Below, one piece after another: positions 59,401 through 64,000 of a DNA stretch of 64,000 bases. Where the stretch lies: assembly GCA_036362985.1 (NCBI GenBank), contig JAYGXS010000008.1, forward strand, positions 9,355,068 to 9,419,067. Direction: 5' to 3'. The position numbers and the translations under genes are program-made. Source of the stretch: Ligula intestinalis (taxonomy: Eukaryota; Platyhelminthes; Cestoda; Diphyllobothriidea; Diphyllobothriidae). The notes under the pieces are model-generated. The model was not told where the DNA came from, searched no databases, and was given only the letters and a program-made list of their open reading frames with translations. How positions within the stretch are numbered: position 1 is the stretch's first letter; each line of letters begins with the position of its first letter.

Positions 59401-59503
59401 GTATGAGATCCTGAAGAAACACAAGGCCTTCTACCATTGGTATCTGGCGGAAGGTCTGGAGGAGTCGGAGTTCGACCGATGTGGCGAGGAATTCGGCGGC
59501 CTA
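38190..59503 (+). CDS. Divergent alpha-tubulin, six recognised exons, C-terminal tail in an assembly gap
   Basis: Exons: 38,190-38,445; 39,646-39,873; 46,279-46,523; 48,748-48,901; 52,345-52,553; 59,276-59,503. Joined in phase they give 440 codons with no stop, colinear with alpha-tubulin residues 2 to about 428. Alpha-tubulin pairs with beta-tubulin to build microtubules and holds a non-exchangeable GTP. Visible landmarks: GQCGVQ, EPTVIDE, GGGTGAG (GTP loop), VVEPYN, LDIE, RFD, QTNLIPFP, LLYRG and HWYLAEGLEE. The S9-S10 loop keeps alpha-type length. Departures from the usual family: an 11-residue insertion with no lysine in the K40 loop, N101 to Ser, Y224 to Phe and D251 to Arg; E71, E183, N206, N228 and E254 remain. 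The start codon is not seen: the first exon starts after a pyrimidine-rich acceptor, so an upstream exon with ATG is likely. Identity looks around 40%, by eye. Confidence 0.9.
38609..38637 (+). repeat. (CTC)n microsatellite in intron 1
   Basis: About nine CTC units in a pyrimidine-rich stretch just after the first recognised exon. Confidence 0.95.
38880..39572. mobile_element. Foldback element with about 175 bp inverted arms in intron 1
   Basis: 38,880-39,062 is the imperfect reverse complement of 39,395-39,572: AAGAAAAAGA, AGTCTGAACTTTTGG, CACACAAGAGGCCAT, GAGAAAACAGCAAG, GTAGTCTAGCTA and TTTGTGATTGGTTCAT. The 330-base centre has no coding motif. It ends about 70 bases before the next exon, which spares the acceptor site. 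Confidence 0.8.
39646..39873 (+). CDS. Tubulin exon B (residues 76-153), GTP loop
   Basis: Acceptor CTACAG; the first two bases complete the Asp of the TVIDE motif. Reads DEIRSGVYRNLF, SGKEDGASNYARG and HSYGGGTGAG, ends VLM plus one base at ATGG|GTAAGA. S101 replaces the Asn that contacts the nucleotide and Ala147 replaces the usual Ser in the glycine loop. Confidence 0.92.
39874..41534. other. Intron 2, left part: no recognised feature
   Basis: No exon-like segment or repeat match seen. Confidence 0.5.
41535..41820 (+). repeat. Degenerate SINE with terminal hairpin
   Basis: GCAATGGCTGAAGGGTTAGAGCG head, TGGCTAACGGACTATGG and CCAAAAAGCCAGTGATG body, GTCGGTTATACCTAAAACAT and hairpin TGTTACT..AGTAACA at 41,795-41,819. 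Confidence 0.55.
41935..42140 (-). mobile_element. PLE terminal module with TATA box
   Basis: On the minus strand: GAACTATAAATACCGTGC (TATA box), ATGTCTCAGAC, CGATTACCTATGACTAAGG, GATTCCCGACGGAATCCG, AAACGTCAGGCAAATAAAA and TTCCAGTGATTGCATC. This is the fullest module of its family in the window. It combines a promoter, a hammerhead-like core and a poly(A) signal, as expected of a retroelement terminal repeat. Confidence 0.65.
42305..42500 (+). repeat. SINE
   Basis: TAGCTCAATGGTTAGGAAG (A box), GCCGCGGGTTCAAAGCTCG (B box), GCGGCAACACTGGAGTTGGG, CTGACGACAGCTAATGACC and CTTTATCGGCAATACCTAAA. Confidence 0.8.
42745..42960 (+). repeat. SINE with terminal hairpin
   Basis: GTGTAGCTCAATGGTTAGG, GACGCGGGTTCGAAACTTG, GCAACACTGGAGTTGGGTAA, CGCCAGTAATGCCTAAAATA and hairpin TTTTACTG..AGTAACA at 42,933-42,956. 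Confidence 0.85.
43066..44628. mobile_element. TIR element T1, copy 1 (Tc1-mariner-like, non-autonomous), intron 2
   Basis: Left end CAGTTCTGCGAGTCCTGC; the right end holds its imperfect inverse (GTTGTTTGCAGGGCTTGCAG). The body is AT-rich and matches 53,729-55,292 along its full length in the same orientation. No transposase frame is visible. TA precedes the left end. Confidence 0.8.
44715..45395 (+). repeat. Dispersed repeat Y, copy 2, intron 2
   Basis: Direct copy of 35,400-36,085, with 5-15% visible mismatches and small indels. Confidence 0.75.
45480..45720 (+). repeat. Dispersed repeat Z, copy 1
   Basis: TTGCGATCTTCAGACC, GGCCAGAGAAGTAGGAAGAG, TATTGTGTATACA and GTTTGACTTGGG recur at 48,105-48,260 and 53,430-53,580. 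Confidence 0.6.
45890..46120 (+). repeat. Dispersed repeat X, copy 2
   Basis: Matches 34,240-34,530: TTCGAGTGGTTTATTATTGG, GAACTGCGACTAGTTGGG, GTGAATGTCAGGTAA, TTTAAGGTCGGCAAGTGGGA. Confidence 0.65.
46279..46523 (+). CDS. Tubulin exon C (residues 154-233)
   Basis: Acceptor CAATAG; two bases complete the split Ala codon. Reads ALEEGIDVNFPKETKIDIG, YPSRQQATSVVEPYN, FDNHAIINV and HLDIECISFSHMNRLVAQ, ending CAG|GTGAGG. E183 and N206 are kept. Y224 is Phe. Without gaps it aligns residue for residue to the family. Confidence 0.92.
46590..46935 (+). repeat. SINE tail hairpin followed by a second SINE
   Basis: Hairpin TGTTACT..AGTAACA at 46,605-46,629 in an A-rich context, then GGGTGTGTCCTGTAACTGAT and GCGAGCTCATAGCC, B-box GTCGTGGGTTCGAAAAGC, GCAACACTGGAGTTGGATAT, GGCTAATGAGCC and TTTTTGTCGGTAATA. 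Confidence 0.7.
46936..47554. other. Intron 3 segment, no recognised feature
   Basis: No motif or repeat match seen. Confidence 0.45.
47555..47722 (+). repeat. SINE, interrupted by an LTR
   Basis: CAACGAGTGTCAGTAGCCCC, TGACCTAAACCGGC, GTGGCCCAATGGTTAGGGCG and AGGTCGCGAGTTCGAGGCCC, then GTCTGGATAGGACTGGCTCA. The body breaks at about 47,722 and resumes at 48,066 (ACGACGGCTTAT). Confidence 0.75.
47723..48065 (-). mobile_element. Solo LTR nested in a SINE
   Basis: On the minus strand it starts TGTTATGTGGACGCG and carries AACGTTCTAGAACGTG, CTTATAAAAGGCTGTACTGG (TATA box) and CCTGAATAAAGACTC (poly(A) signal). The second copy (60,121-60,458) has matching TGTTA..TAACA ends, the signature of LTR retrotransposons. 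No internal region is present, so it is a solo LTR. The break point in the host SINE is shared within a few bases. Confidence 0.75.
48105..48400 (+). repeat. Dispersed repeat Z, copy 2
   Basis: CTGCGATCTTCCAGGCCCGG, TTGGAAAGCCAGGGAGTAGG, AACAATATATTTTTTACAGA and AAGGTTGACTCGG parallel the copies at 45,480 and 53,430. Confidence 0.6.
48500..48575 (+). repeat. SINE tail fragment
   Basis: AGGCTAATAAGCCAGATGAT, GGCCATTTAAGTCCCCTCCC, TTGACCTTGCTGGCAATAC. Confidence 0.65.
48748..48901 (+). CDS. Tubulin exon D (residues 234-284), catalytic loop
   Basis: It is too short and off-phase to stand out alone; the match is VISGLTANWRFDSLLSARLT, ELQTNLIPFPG, and LAPIIST. Acceptor CTTTAG, donor CCG|GTAAGT (phase 1). 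In alpha-tubulin D251 and E254 act on the beta-bound GTP. Here Arg stands at 251 and Glu at 254. This exon closes the phase between exons C and E exactly. Confidence 0.88.
48902..49939. other. Intron 4, left part: no recognised feature
   Basis: No exon or repeat match seen. Confidence 0.45.
49940..50180 (-). mobile_element. LINE 3' tail with telomere-like repeats
   Basis: On the minus strand the end of the LINE at 5,160-5,222 (GTGACATCATTGAGG..GATC..CATGATCA) is matched, followed by TTAACCCTAACCCTAATG and similar. The stretch TTAGGGTTAGGGTTAAAG lies at 50,013-50,030. A 149-codon frame over this region is not a gene. Confidence 0.6.
50181..51599. other. Intron 4 segment, no recognised feature
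   Basis: A frame at 51,301-51,585 has no recognisable domain. Confidence 0.4.
51600..51800 (+). repeat. SINE
   Basis: ATCTACGAGTGTCAATATCT, CCTGACCTAAACCGGCG, TTCAGTTGTTAGGGCG, GCCAGCTCGAGGCTCGGG, GGTATGACTGGCTGAAGGG and CTTTGCTGGCAATGCTATCT. Confidence 0.75.
51801..52344. other. Intron 4 end, no recognised feature
   Basis: Ends in the tubulin acceptor TTTTCACCTTGCAG at 52,331-52,344. Confidence 0.5.
52345..52553 (+). CDS. Tubulin exon E (residues 284-352)
   Basis: Acceptor TTGCAG, split Ala codon, then VGYESLLAQCLSDDNQL, FMACALLYRGN, and ADWSPCGYK, ending AAG|GTAAGC. LLYRG and the DW.P.G.K block are hallmarks of tubulin. Relative to the usual family there are two extra residues near the exon D/E junction. 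Confidence 0.9.
52554..53039. other. Intron 5, left end: no recognised feature
   Basis: A/T-rich stretch without repeat match. Confidence 0.45.
53040..53420 (+). repeat. Relative of dispersed repeat Y
   Basis: CAGAGTCAAGAAGACCGGAG, CATTACAGCCTGTCTCCAC, CCCCGTCAGTTGAAAGCC and TTTTAGCGCTCCAGGATAG are degenerate counterparts of repeat Y blocks. Confidence 0.5.
53430..53620 (+). repeat. Dispersed repeat Z, copy 3
   Basis: GGCTGCGATCTTCCAGGTCC, GAAAGACCAGAGTGGTAGG and GTATATTCCGTACAGA match the copy at 48,105. Confidence 0.6.
53729..55292. mobile_element. TIR element T1, copy 2 (Tc1-mariner-like), intron 5
   Basis: Left end CAGTTATGCGAGTACTGC, right end GTTTGCAGGATTCGCAGAAC then TG. TA lies on both sides (GGAGGTA|CAG and CTG|TACG). 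Full-length direct relative of 43,066-44,628. Minus-strand frames near 43,827-44,072 and 54,561-54,866 share a few words but have no transposase catalytic triad that I can see. Confidence 0.85.
55293..56194. other. Intron 5 segment, no recognised feature
   Basis: A GAAGGAGCTATTTCAGCCTG block near 55,777 loosely resembles repeat Y. Otherwise nothing seen. Confidence 0.4.
56195..56295 (-). mobile_element. PLE terminal module
   Basis: AAGAAGATTCGATCTCTGGG, TTTATTCGCCTGACGTTTCG and GGATTCTTCATCAACG, i.e. on the minus strand GTTGATGAAGAATCC, CGAAACGTC and AATAAAAG. Confidence 0.75.
56440..56660 (+). mobile_element. PLE fragment (linker and start of GIY-YIG nuclease), broken
   Basis: Reads GVGIAHRPEAT, then, in another frame, VIYRIWCICGHSNYAGETGR and IAEHAA. 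It matches GLGVGIVHRPKATM and VVYRIPCLNCPCNYTGQ of the lineage 2 element, but is clearly more distant from both lineages 1 and 2. Confidence 0.75.
56689..56712 (+). repeat. (ATT)n microsatellite
   Basis: Eight ATT units directly after the PLE fragment. Confidence 0.95.
56714..57779. other. Intron 5 segment, no recognised feature
   Basis: Two frames of 97-99 codons (57,093-57,392; 57,401-57,694) show no domain motif. Confidence 0.4.
57780..58405 (-). mobile_element. PLE lineage 3: nuclease end, tandem 3' region and terminal module
   Basis: On the minus strand: IPCGSCNAVYC (start of GIY-YIG), REHQRAVKGLF, SEAAMHTLETGH, then a stop, KKGHEFLEAINSDDSFINRH and VKLDAMYTNLREARKR. Next come three degenerate units of about 45 bases (57,903-58,018), a CACTATATAATC TATA box, a TTGAATAAACTG poly(A) signal and the core CTGACGA..GAAA (57,790-57,824). 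The nuclease frame shifts once. The element is inactive. Confidence 0.75.
57903..58018 (-). repeat. Three degenerate 40-45 bp tandem units in a PLE 3' region
   Basis: Each unit contains GTTGTCAACC / GTCAGTCGCG and GCGTAATTAT or equivalent, then a GGTCGATCAGGAATTAG-like part. Confidence 0.55.
58505..58535 (+). ncRNA. Hammerhead-like core (CTGACGA..GAAA), candidate
   Basis: CTGACGA at 58,505-58,511, GAAA at 58,532-58,535. The 20 bases between can form a stem with GAC/GTC and TGG/CCA pairs. The same block is found inverted at 57,790-57,824. Both flank a PLE lineage 3 fragment, so they are probably its two ends. No defined cleavage-site strand is visible, so the function is uncertain. Confidence 0.35.
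58540..59275. other. End of intron 5, no recognised feature
   Basis: Ends in the tubulin acceptor GTACTTCAG at 59,275. Confidence 0.5.
59276..59503 (+). CDS. Tubulin exon F (residues 353 to about 428), cut by the gap
   Basis: Acceptor CTTCAG, phase 0. Reads IGICNQPMTAIAASGM, FNCTAVRGCLNS, and KKHKAFYHWYLAEGLEESEF, then EEFGGL up to the Ns. The S9-S10 loop has alpha length though its sequence is changed. The acidic C-terminal tail and stop are missing in the gap, and the sequence beyond it is SINE, not tubulin. Confidence 0.93.
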
Positions 59504-59513
59504 NNNNNNNNNN
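59504..59513. other. Assembly gap (10 N) in the last tubulin exon
   Basis: Ten Ns that follow an open tubulin frame. True length unknown. Confidence 0.99.
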
Positions 59514-59514
59514 A

Positions 59515-59850
59515 CTAGGATGGCTACTTCTGGCTTATTAGCCGTCGTCAGCTAGTCATATCCAACTCAACCGTTACCCCAGAAATGGGTGCCCCATTCG
59601 AGGTTTGAACCCATGACCTTGTTGGTTAGAAGTTCATCACTCTAGCCACTGTGCTACGGACTCGCTGTTTTGCCGGTTTTTGAGCAGAAATATACTGTGA
59701 CATACGTACATAAATGTGTTAGTGGACATACTCGTCCGTCCAGGGTGTGGGGCAACAATTTTTGGGGCAACAGTTAAGTTGGGTATGACTGACTGACGAA
59801 GGCAAATAAGTCAGAAATGACCACACTAGTCGCCGTTGTTGCCCATGGAC
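59515..59850. repeat. SINE pieces in both orientations
   Basis: 59,515-59,700 is a minus-strand SINE (TGGCTTATTAGCCGTCGTCA, CGAGGTTTGAACCCATGACC, TTTGCCGGTTTTTGAGCAG). 59,765-59,850 is a plus-strand tail (TTGGGTATGACTGACTGACG, AATAAGTCAGAAATGACC). Confidence 0.65.
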
Positions 59851-60120
59851 GGACTAGTGGGTCCTCTAACTGATTGGTTTACACCGGTCTCCCACCAAAA
59901 CATTCTACTTCTGTTTCACAAAGTTTGGCTTTAATTGTGTTCACAGCATTTAAAGTGCAGTAATAATAATTTCCATAGGCCTCTTTACCTCCTTTTAGGT
60001 GTGTAATCGTGGCAGACTTATCCATGGTAGTTCGATGTTAGTAACGCTTGACAGGTGTAAAGTCAGTCACTGCTTTAACAATGCATACTGTTTAAGCCCA
60101 GTTAGTTCGGCATCGCCAGT

Positions 60121-60458
60121 TGTTACAGCCCAGTACTTCGAACCCGACTAGTAGGCAGAAGAAGACAAGAGGGCGGTTCTGATATCAAGCCTTTATTCAG
60201 GACGGTGCAGAGACAACTGAAAGGAATAAGCGTGTCCACCACAGCCTATTATAAGGCTTTGGTCCTTCTAGACTAATCCTGACCATTTGCATGCGAGGGG
60301 GGATTCTTGCGAGCATGCTGATTCGCGGTTCCCCACGCTGCGAGACGTTTCTAGGACAGCTGCAGTGCACGTGTGCGCGGGCGTCACGTGTGCTCGGGGA
60401 GTGCGCGGCCAGCCTGCGGCCATGACTCAAATGGCGTGCACTTCTCGTCTCCATAACA
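60121..60458 (-). mobile_element. Solo LTR, second copy
   Basis: On the minus strand it begins TGTTATGGAGACGAG and ends CTGTAACA, with AGCACACGTGACGCCCGCG, CTTATAATAGGCTGTGG (TATA-like) and CTGAATAAAGGCTTG (poly(A)). Length 338 bp. Same family as 47,723-48,065. No 4-6 bp target duplication is visible. Confidence 0.8.
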
Positions 60459-60939
60459 CATACGCATAAACTGCATTGTTCAGTAGTCTTCTGAGAAGAG
60501 GTACCGAGGGATAACAATTTCAGTAAAAGTTGCATCCCCAGTTCTCAGTGAGGTGTCCGGAACACGATTGGCTGCTCTGAGGACAGGAGGGAAATTTTGC
60601 CAGGTAGGCAACGCAAGCGGCTATCGATTCCTTTGCCCATACAAGAACGAAAAAATGCGAGTCAAAGGAACTGATTGAAAAGAAGTAACGGCTTACTCTA
60701 GGAAACTCAGCCACGCATTAAATTTGAATGAGGCCGAAATTCACATGAACGGTGAAAATCGTGTGAACCGGAATTTGACTGAGCGATGGTCTATGCGCTC
60801 TCAGTTTTTTAAGGAATTTGCTGACCTTATTGATGAACGCTCACGCGACAGCAAACGGAACTCACCTGCCCCCCGCTCTGCCATATGACCCGACAGAGGC
60901 CCTGACAGCCGTAACAGCTCGTAGCATAGGCAGATAGTA
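60459..60939. other. No recognised feature
   Basis: No motif seen. Confidence 0.4.
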
Positions 60940-61135
60940 TTGCCGGCGAAGACCAGGGAAGGGACAGATATGCGGCCATTTCTGGCTTATTGGCCGTCGT
61001 CAAGGCAGTGGTGCACCACTCGAGCCTCGAACTCGCGACCTGTTCTGATCAGAGTCAAACGCTTTAACCATTGTGCCACGAGCTCGTTGTCTCGCCGGTT
61101 TAGTTCGAGGAATATTGACACTCGTTGGTGGCGTT
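60940..61135 (-). repeat. SINE
   Basis: Minus strand: CAATGGTTAAAGCGTTTGAC, AGGTCGCGAGTTCGAGGCTC and GTGGTGCACCACTGCC; the leading module CGAGTGTCAATATTCC lies at 61,085-61,130. Confidence 0.75.
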
Positions 61136-61275
61136 TGAATCTGCTCAAAGAGTCAGGAGTTCGAGGCTCAGGTGTGGCACTAGGTGAGTCTGGATATGAC
61201 TTGCTGGTGACGGCTAATAAGCCAAAAATTGACATTCCAGTCCCCTCCCTTGTCTTTGCCGGCAATTCTATTTGC
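61136..61275 (+). repeat. SINE without intact head
   Basis: GTCAGGAGTTCGAGGCTCAG (B box), GTCTGGATATGACTTGCTGG, TGACGGCTAATAAGCCAAAA and CTTGTCTTTGCCGGCAAT. It abuts the preceding SINE in opposite orientation. Confidence 0.75.
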
Positions 61276-61679
61276 CTGATCCGTTGATAGTTCGCTCAGC
61301 GTAATCAGCAAAGGCCTCCTCACAAATTGGGGATAGGGTACTGACTCGCGCTCTAGTTGGTCCACAGTGAAGGGGACTTTGGTGGCGCTTTCGTAGCCAA
61401 TCTTCCTCATAGCCACGGCCTTTGAATAGAAATACAGGATCAGTAAGACTGGGCGTGGTCTAGCTTGCGGTGGCTTATGAGTCTGAAATCGCGTCTTCGT
61501 GTGTCACAGACACGCTAGCTTTCAGAACGACCGTGATCCAGAATTTGTATGGGATCTCCATAAAGATTAGATCAAGAGGTGTCTGTACAGCCTGGCTGTC
61601 AGTTCATAGGAGGACCGAGCTACCTCGTCCGTTGATGGCTTTCAAAACCATGACTATTAGCACTTCCTGAGGGTGGAAA
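61276..61679. other. No recognised feature
   Basis: No motif seen. Confidence 0.4.
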
Positions 61680-62260
61680 ACGAGTTCAATTTGGTAAGTT
61701 TATACGGCAAACATATCTTTTCAGCAAGGTAGGAATACTGAAAATCATACACTTTGACGGAGTTAATAAGCGTCTTTTGATTAAATTTTCACGCCGCCCG
61801 CATGGCGTCATCAGCTGGTGATACCCAACCCCAGTGTGGCCGCTGAAATTGCTGCCACACCGAGATTTGAACTCGCGATCTCTCCCGTCAGGGCGAACGT
61901 CCTAACAGCTGAGCTACGAGCTCACGGTCTTTGCTGGTATTACATCGGGAATATACGCTGGCATAGATGCGTAGGTTGTGAGCGTTGGCCACGGGTCAGG
62001 TATGTGGAGTGATAATTACTGTCACTTGCACGAAGTGAACGGTATGCGATATGCAATGGTCACCTGGCGTCGACGTCGGCCAGGGAAGTGGAAGTGCTTG
62101 TGTTAGCGTCTTCTGACAGCACAGCACTGTATTCGTTAACCTTATAGCCACTGCCTCAGCTATTGCTAGCATCCGTTGGCGTAGACCCTCGGAGAAGTTG
62201 TTTGGTGTCCGGTAATAACCTGGATGACTTCATTAGTTTCGACACGGTGTGCGAGAATAG
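61680..62260 (-). mobile_element. PLE lineage 1 remnant split by a SINE
   Basis: 61,690-61,795 matches the terminal stretch also seen at 18,475-18,640. 62,045-62,260 matches the nuclease coding end of the young PLE (GTGTTAGCGTCTTCTGACAG, TTATAGCCACTGCCTCAGC, GCATCCGTTGGCGTAGACC). About 80% identity by eye; no open frame. Confidence 0.65.
61800..61950 (-). repeat. SINE inserted in a PLE remnant
   Basis: Minus strand: GAGCTCGTAGCTCAGCTGTT, GGGAGAGATCGCGAGTTCAA, CGGTGTGGCAGCAATTTCAG, TGGGGTTGGGTATCACC. Remnant sequence matching 28,640-28,890 continues directly after it (GGTTGTGAGCGTTGGCCACG). Confidence 0.7.
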
Positions 62261-62262
62261 GG

Positions 62263-62843
62263 CAAAAGTAGCTCATAAATGTCCACTTCTACACCCCTAG
62301 TTCCAGCATTTTGTCCTGCAAAAACGGTAGTTGTAAAGTTTTGGGGGGTGGAGAAATAGGAAAGCCAGAGCGGGAGATTTTTTGAAGTAAGTGTAAAGTG
62401 AAAAAAATGTGCTCGAAGTAGTTTCCCGCGGCCGCTGGGAGTAAGTTGTTCCGCATTTAAATTGAAGGTGTGCGCGGCGCATCGCGCCACGGACCATACT
62501 AATATAACTCCTGAACGGTAGGTTGGAACTCAGGTTAGTTGAAGTAGACGACCTCCTAACCACCAATTCAATTTTTCGGGAAATTCAAGAAACCTGCAAT
62601 TTGATAATTGGGTTTTTCCGCAATAAGTTAAACGATAATACAGATTAGTAAAATCTACAGACATAAATCAACAACACTTCTAAATACAGTAAAATATCAA
62701 TGCCTTTAGCATCTATTAAAGTATATTCCACTGCGTCTCCTAATATCCCACCCATAGAACTCTATAACCACAGTTTTCGTCGGAAAACATACAGGGAGTA
62801 GGGATTAATAAGTGGGCCTACATAAGCTACTGTTGCCGTAGGG
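62263..62843 (-). mobile_element. TIR element family T2, copy 2, both ends present
   Basis: Left end AGTAGCTCATAAATGTCC, right end reverse complement of AGTAGCTTATGTAGGCCC. The body matches 21,880-22,417 in inverse. About 0.58 kb, no coding frame: a MITE-type element, family not identified. Confidence 0.75.
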
Positions 62844-63754
62844 GATTTGGTCGAGTTGGTCTCTCTCTCTCCTTCTTATCCTCGCAATACGGCCATGAGC
62901 AGCGGATGTGACAGCTGGGCCGAACTCTGGTCAGTTCGACTTGTCAAAAATTGGTCAGTTAACGCCAGTGTCACAACCACAACACAGGCAAATGAACGCT
63001 GGACTAATTAGGGGCAACAGAAGTCATCGAGCCATTTGAGGTTATGTTCGAGTTGGAATGCATTTAAAGACGAAGAAGTCTTTGGACCAGATGAAAGGGG
63101 AGGCCTTAAGGCTGAAAACGGTGACGGCATTTTCGATGACTTGTCCTCCAGGAAACAGTAAATGAACCTCGGCTTGTACTTATTGAACCGCATTTTTATT
63201 TATCGATAACAATTTGAATTTTTGAATCTCTTTGCGTCCCCTGTGCTACATGACATCATCGAACTTTGGGCACGTGAAGTAAGCCTTATCTACATAAAGG
63301 TAAGAACTTTCAATTTGTGCAGTAATACGTTATTATAGATAGGCAAAGTAACAGTATATGTGAAGAAGTTTGTCCCCTATTCTCAGCCAGAGTAACCGGC
63401 TTGCATTTTCGAGGTCCATAAGCATTATTGGGGATGGGACCAGGCCATATTTTCGAGTGGACCGAGGTCAAAATCCTCGTAAGAGGTTGCAACTGCGTGA
63501 ACCGCGAGCCGCTCAAGTCATGATTGTCAGGACCACAGTCAATCAACAAGCGCAACGAATTGCCGCTCCTCAGCGAGACATTGTCTGAGCAAAGGAATCA
63601 GTCACGTGAGCAGGCCCAGCAACAGCTCGGACGACAGTGGACATAATTGTCACGCAATTATCAAGTCCACATCCAACACAGACGATGAAATTGTGGCGGA
63701 CTGCCAAGCCATCACCGCACCAAGTACGACCCCAGTGGTGGTTACGGGAGCTGA
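62844..63754. other. No recognised feature
   Basis: No motif seen; frames below 85 codons. Confidence 0.4.
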
Positions 63755-64000
63755 TTAGTGCCGTACGCATGCGGGTGGTCGCTATGAATTATAAATACCG
63801 CGCAATCTGCGAATGTATCACTTCAATCTGTGCATGTCTCATACTATCCTACAGTTACCTATTATTAAGGATTCCAGCCAGAATCTGAAAAGTCAGAAGA
63901 AGATTCGATCGCTAGGACAAAACTTTTATTCGCCTGACGTTTCGATATCCGTCACGGATTCACCATCTGAGAGATAGTCAGAGAGCGCATGCACAGGAGT
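63755..64000. mobile_element. PLE terminal modules joined head-to-head, cut by window edge
   Basis: Plus-strand part 63,755-63,888: CGTACGCATGCGGGTGG, ATTATAAATACCGCGC (TATA box), GATTCC..GAATCTGAAAAGTCAG. Minus-strand part 63,889-63,990: AAGAAGATTCGATCGC, TTATTCGCCTGACGTTTCG, TATCCGTCACGGATTC. The plus-strand module stops inside the AAACGTCAGG position and the inverse copy begins. Confidence 0.65.

Overview
This is low-gene-density, repeat-saturated eukaryotic DNA: long introns with GT..AG borders, many decayed retroelements and two 10-N scaffold gaps. The only host gene I recognise is a strongly divergent alpha-tubulin on the + strand, in six exons from 38,190 to 59,503. The dense Penelope-like elements (PLEs), an RTE/CR1-type LINE, TGTTA..TAACA LTRs, tRNA-derived SINEs and TA-flanked DNA transposons fit an invertebrate with a medium to large genome. 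My best guess is a parasitic flatworm, perhaps a diphyllobothriidean tapeworm. That rests on repeat content and on general knowledge of flatworm genomes, not on a database match.

Layout. 0-5.2 kb: two copies of a 1.5-1.9 kb composite repeat with tRNA-like modules, then the 3' end of a LINE reverse transcriptase. 5.2-23.6 kb: no host gene seen; PLE relics, SINEs, a tandem 0.6 kb duplication, telomere-like degenerate tracts and two MITE-type elements. 23.6-27.3 kb: a young PLE with reverse transcriptase, GIY-YIG endonuclease and flanking repeats, joined head-to-head to a 5'-truncated inverted copy. 27.3-38 kb: further PLE relics, SINEs and several non-coding repeat families, some recurring in the tubulin introns.

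38.19-59.50 kb: the alpha-tubulin-like gene. Its six exons join in consistent phase (1, 1, 0, 1, 0) and give about 440 codons without a stop, colinear with alpha-tubulin apart from an 11-residue insertion in the lysine-40 loop and a 2-residue insertion near exon 4/5. The first codon is not identified and the C-terminal tail falls in the gap at 59,504. The introns (1.2-6.7 kb) hold a foldback element, SINEs, an LTR nested in a SINE, and two related 1.56 kb TIR elements in the same orientation. 59.5-64 kb: SINEs, an LTR, PLE relics and a 0.58 kb TIR element.

The points most worth following are the tubulin's unusual residues, hammerhead-ribozyme-like cores at the ends of at least three PLE lineages, and repeated inverted (head-to-head) PLE junctions.
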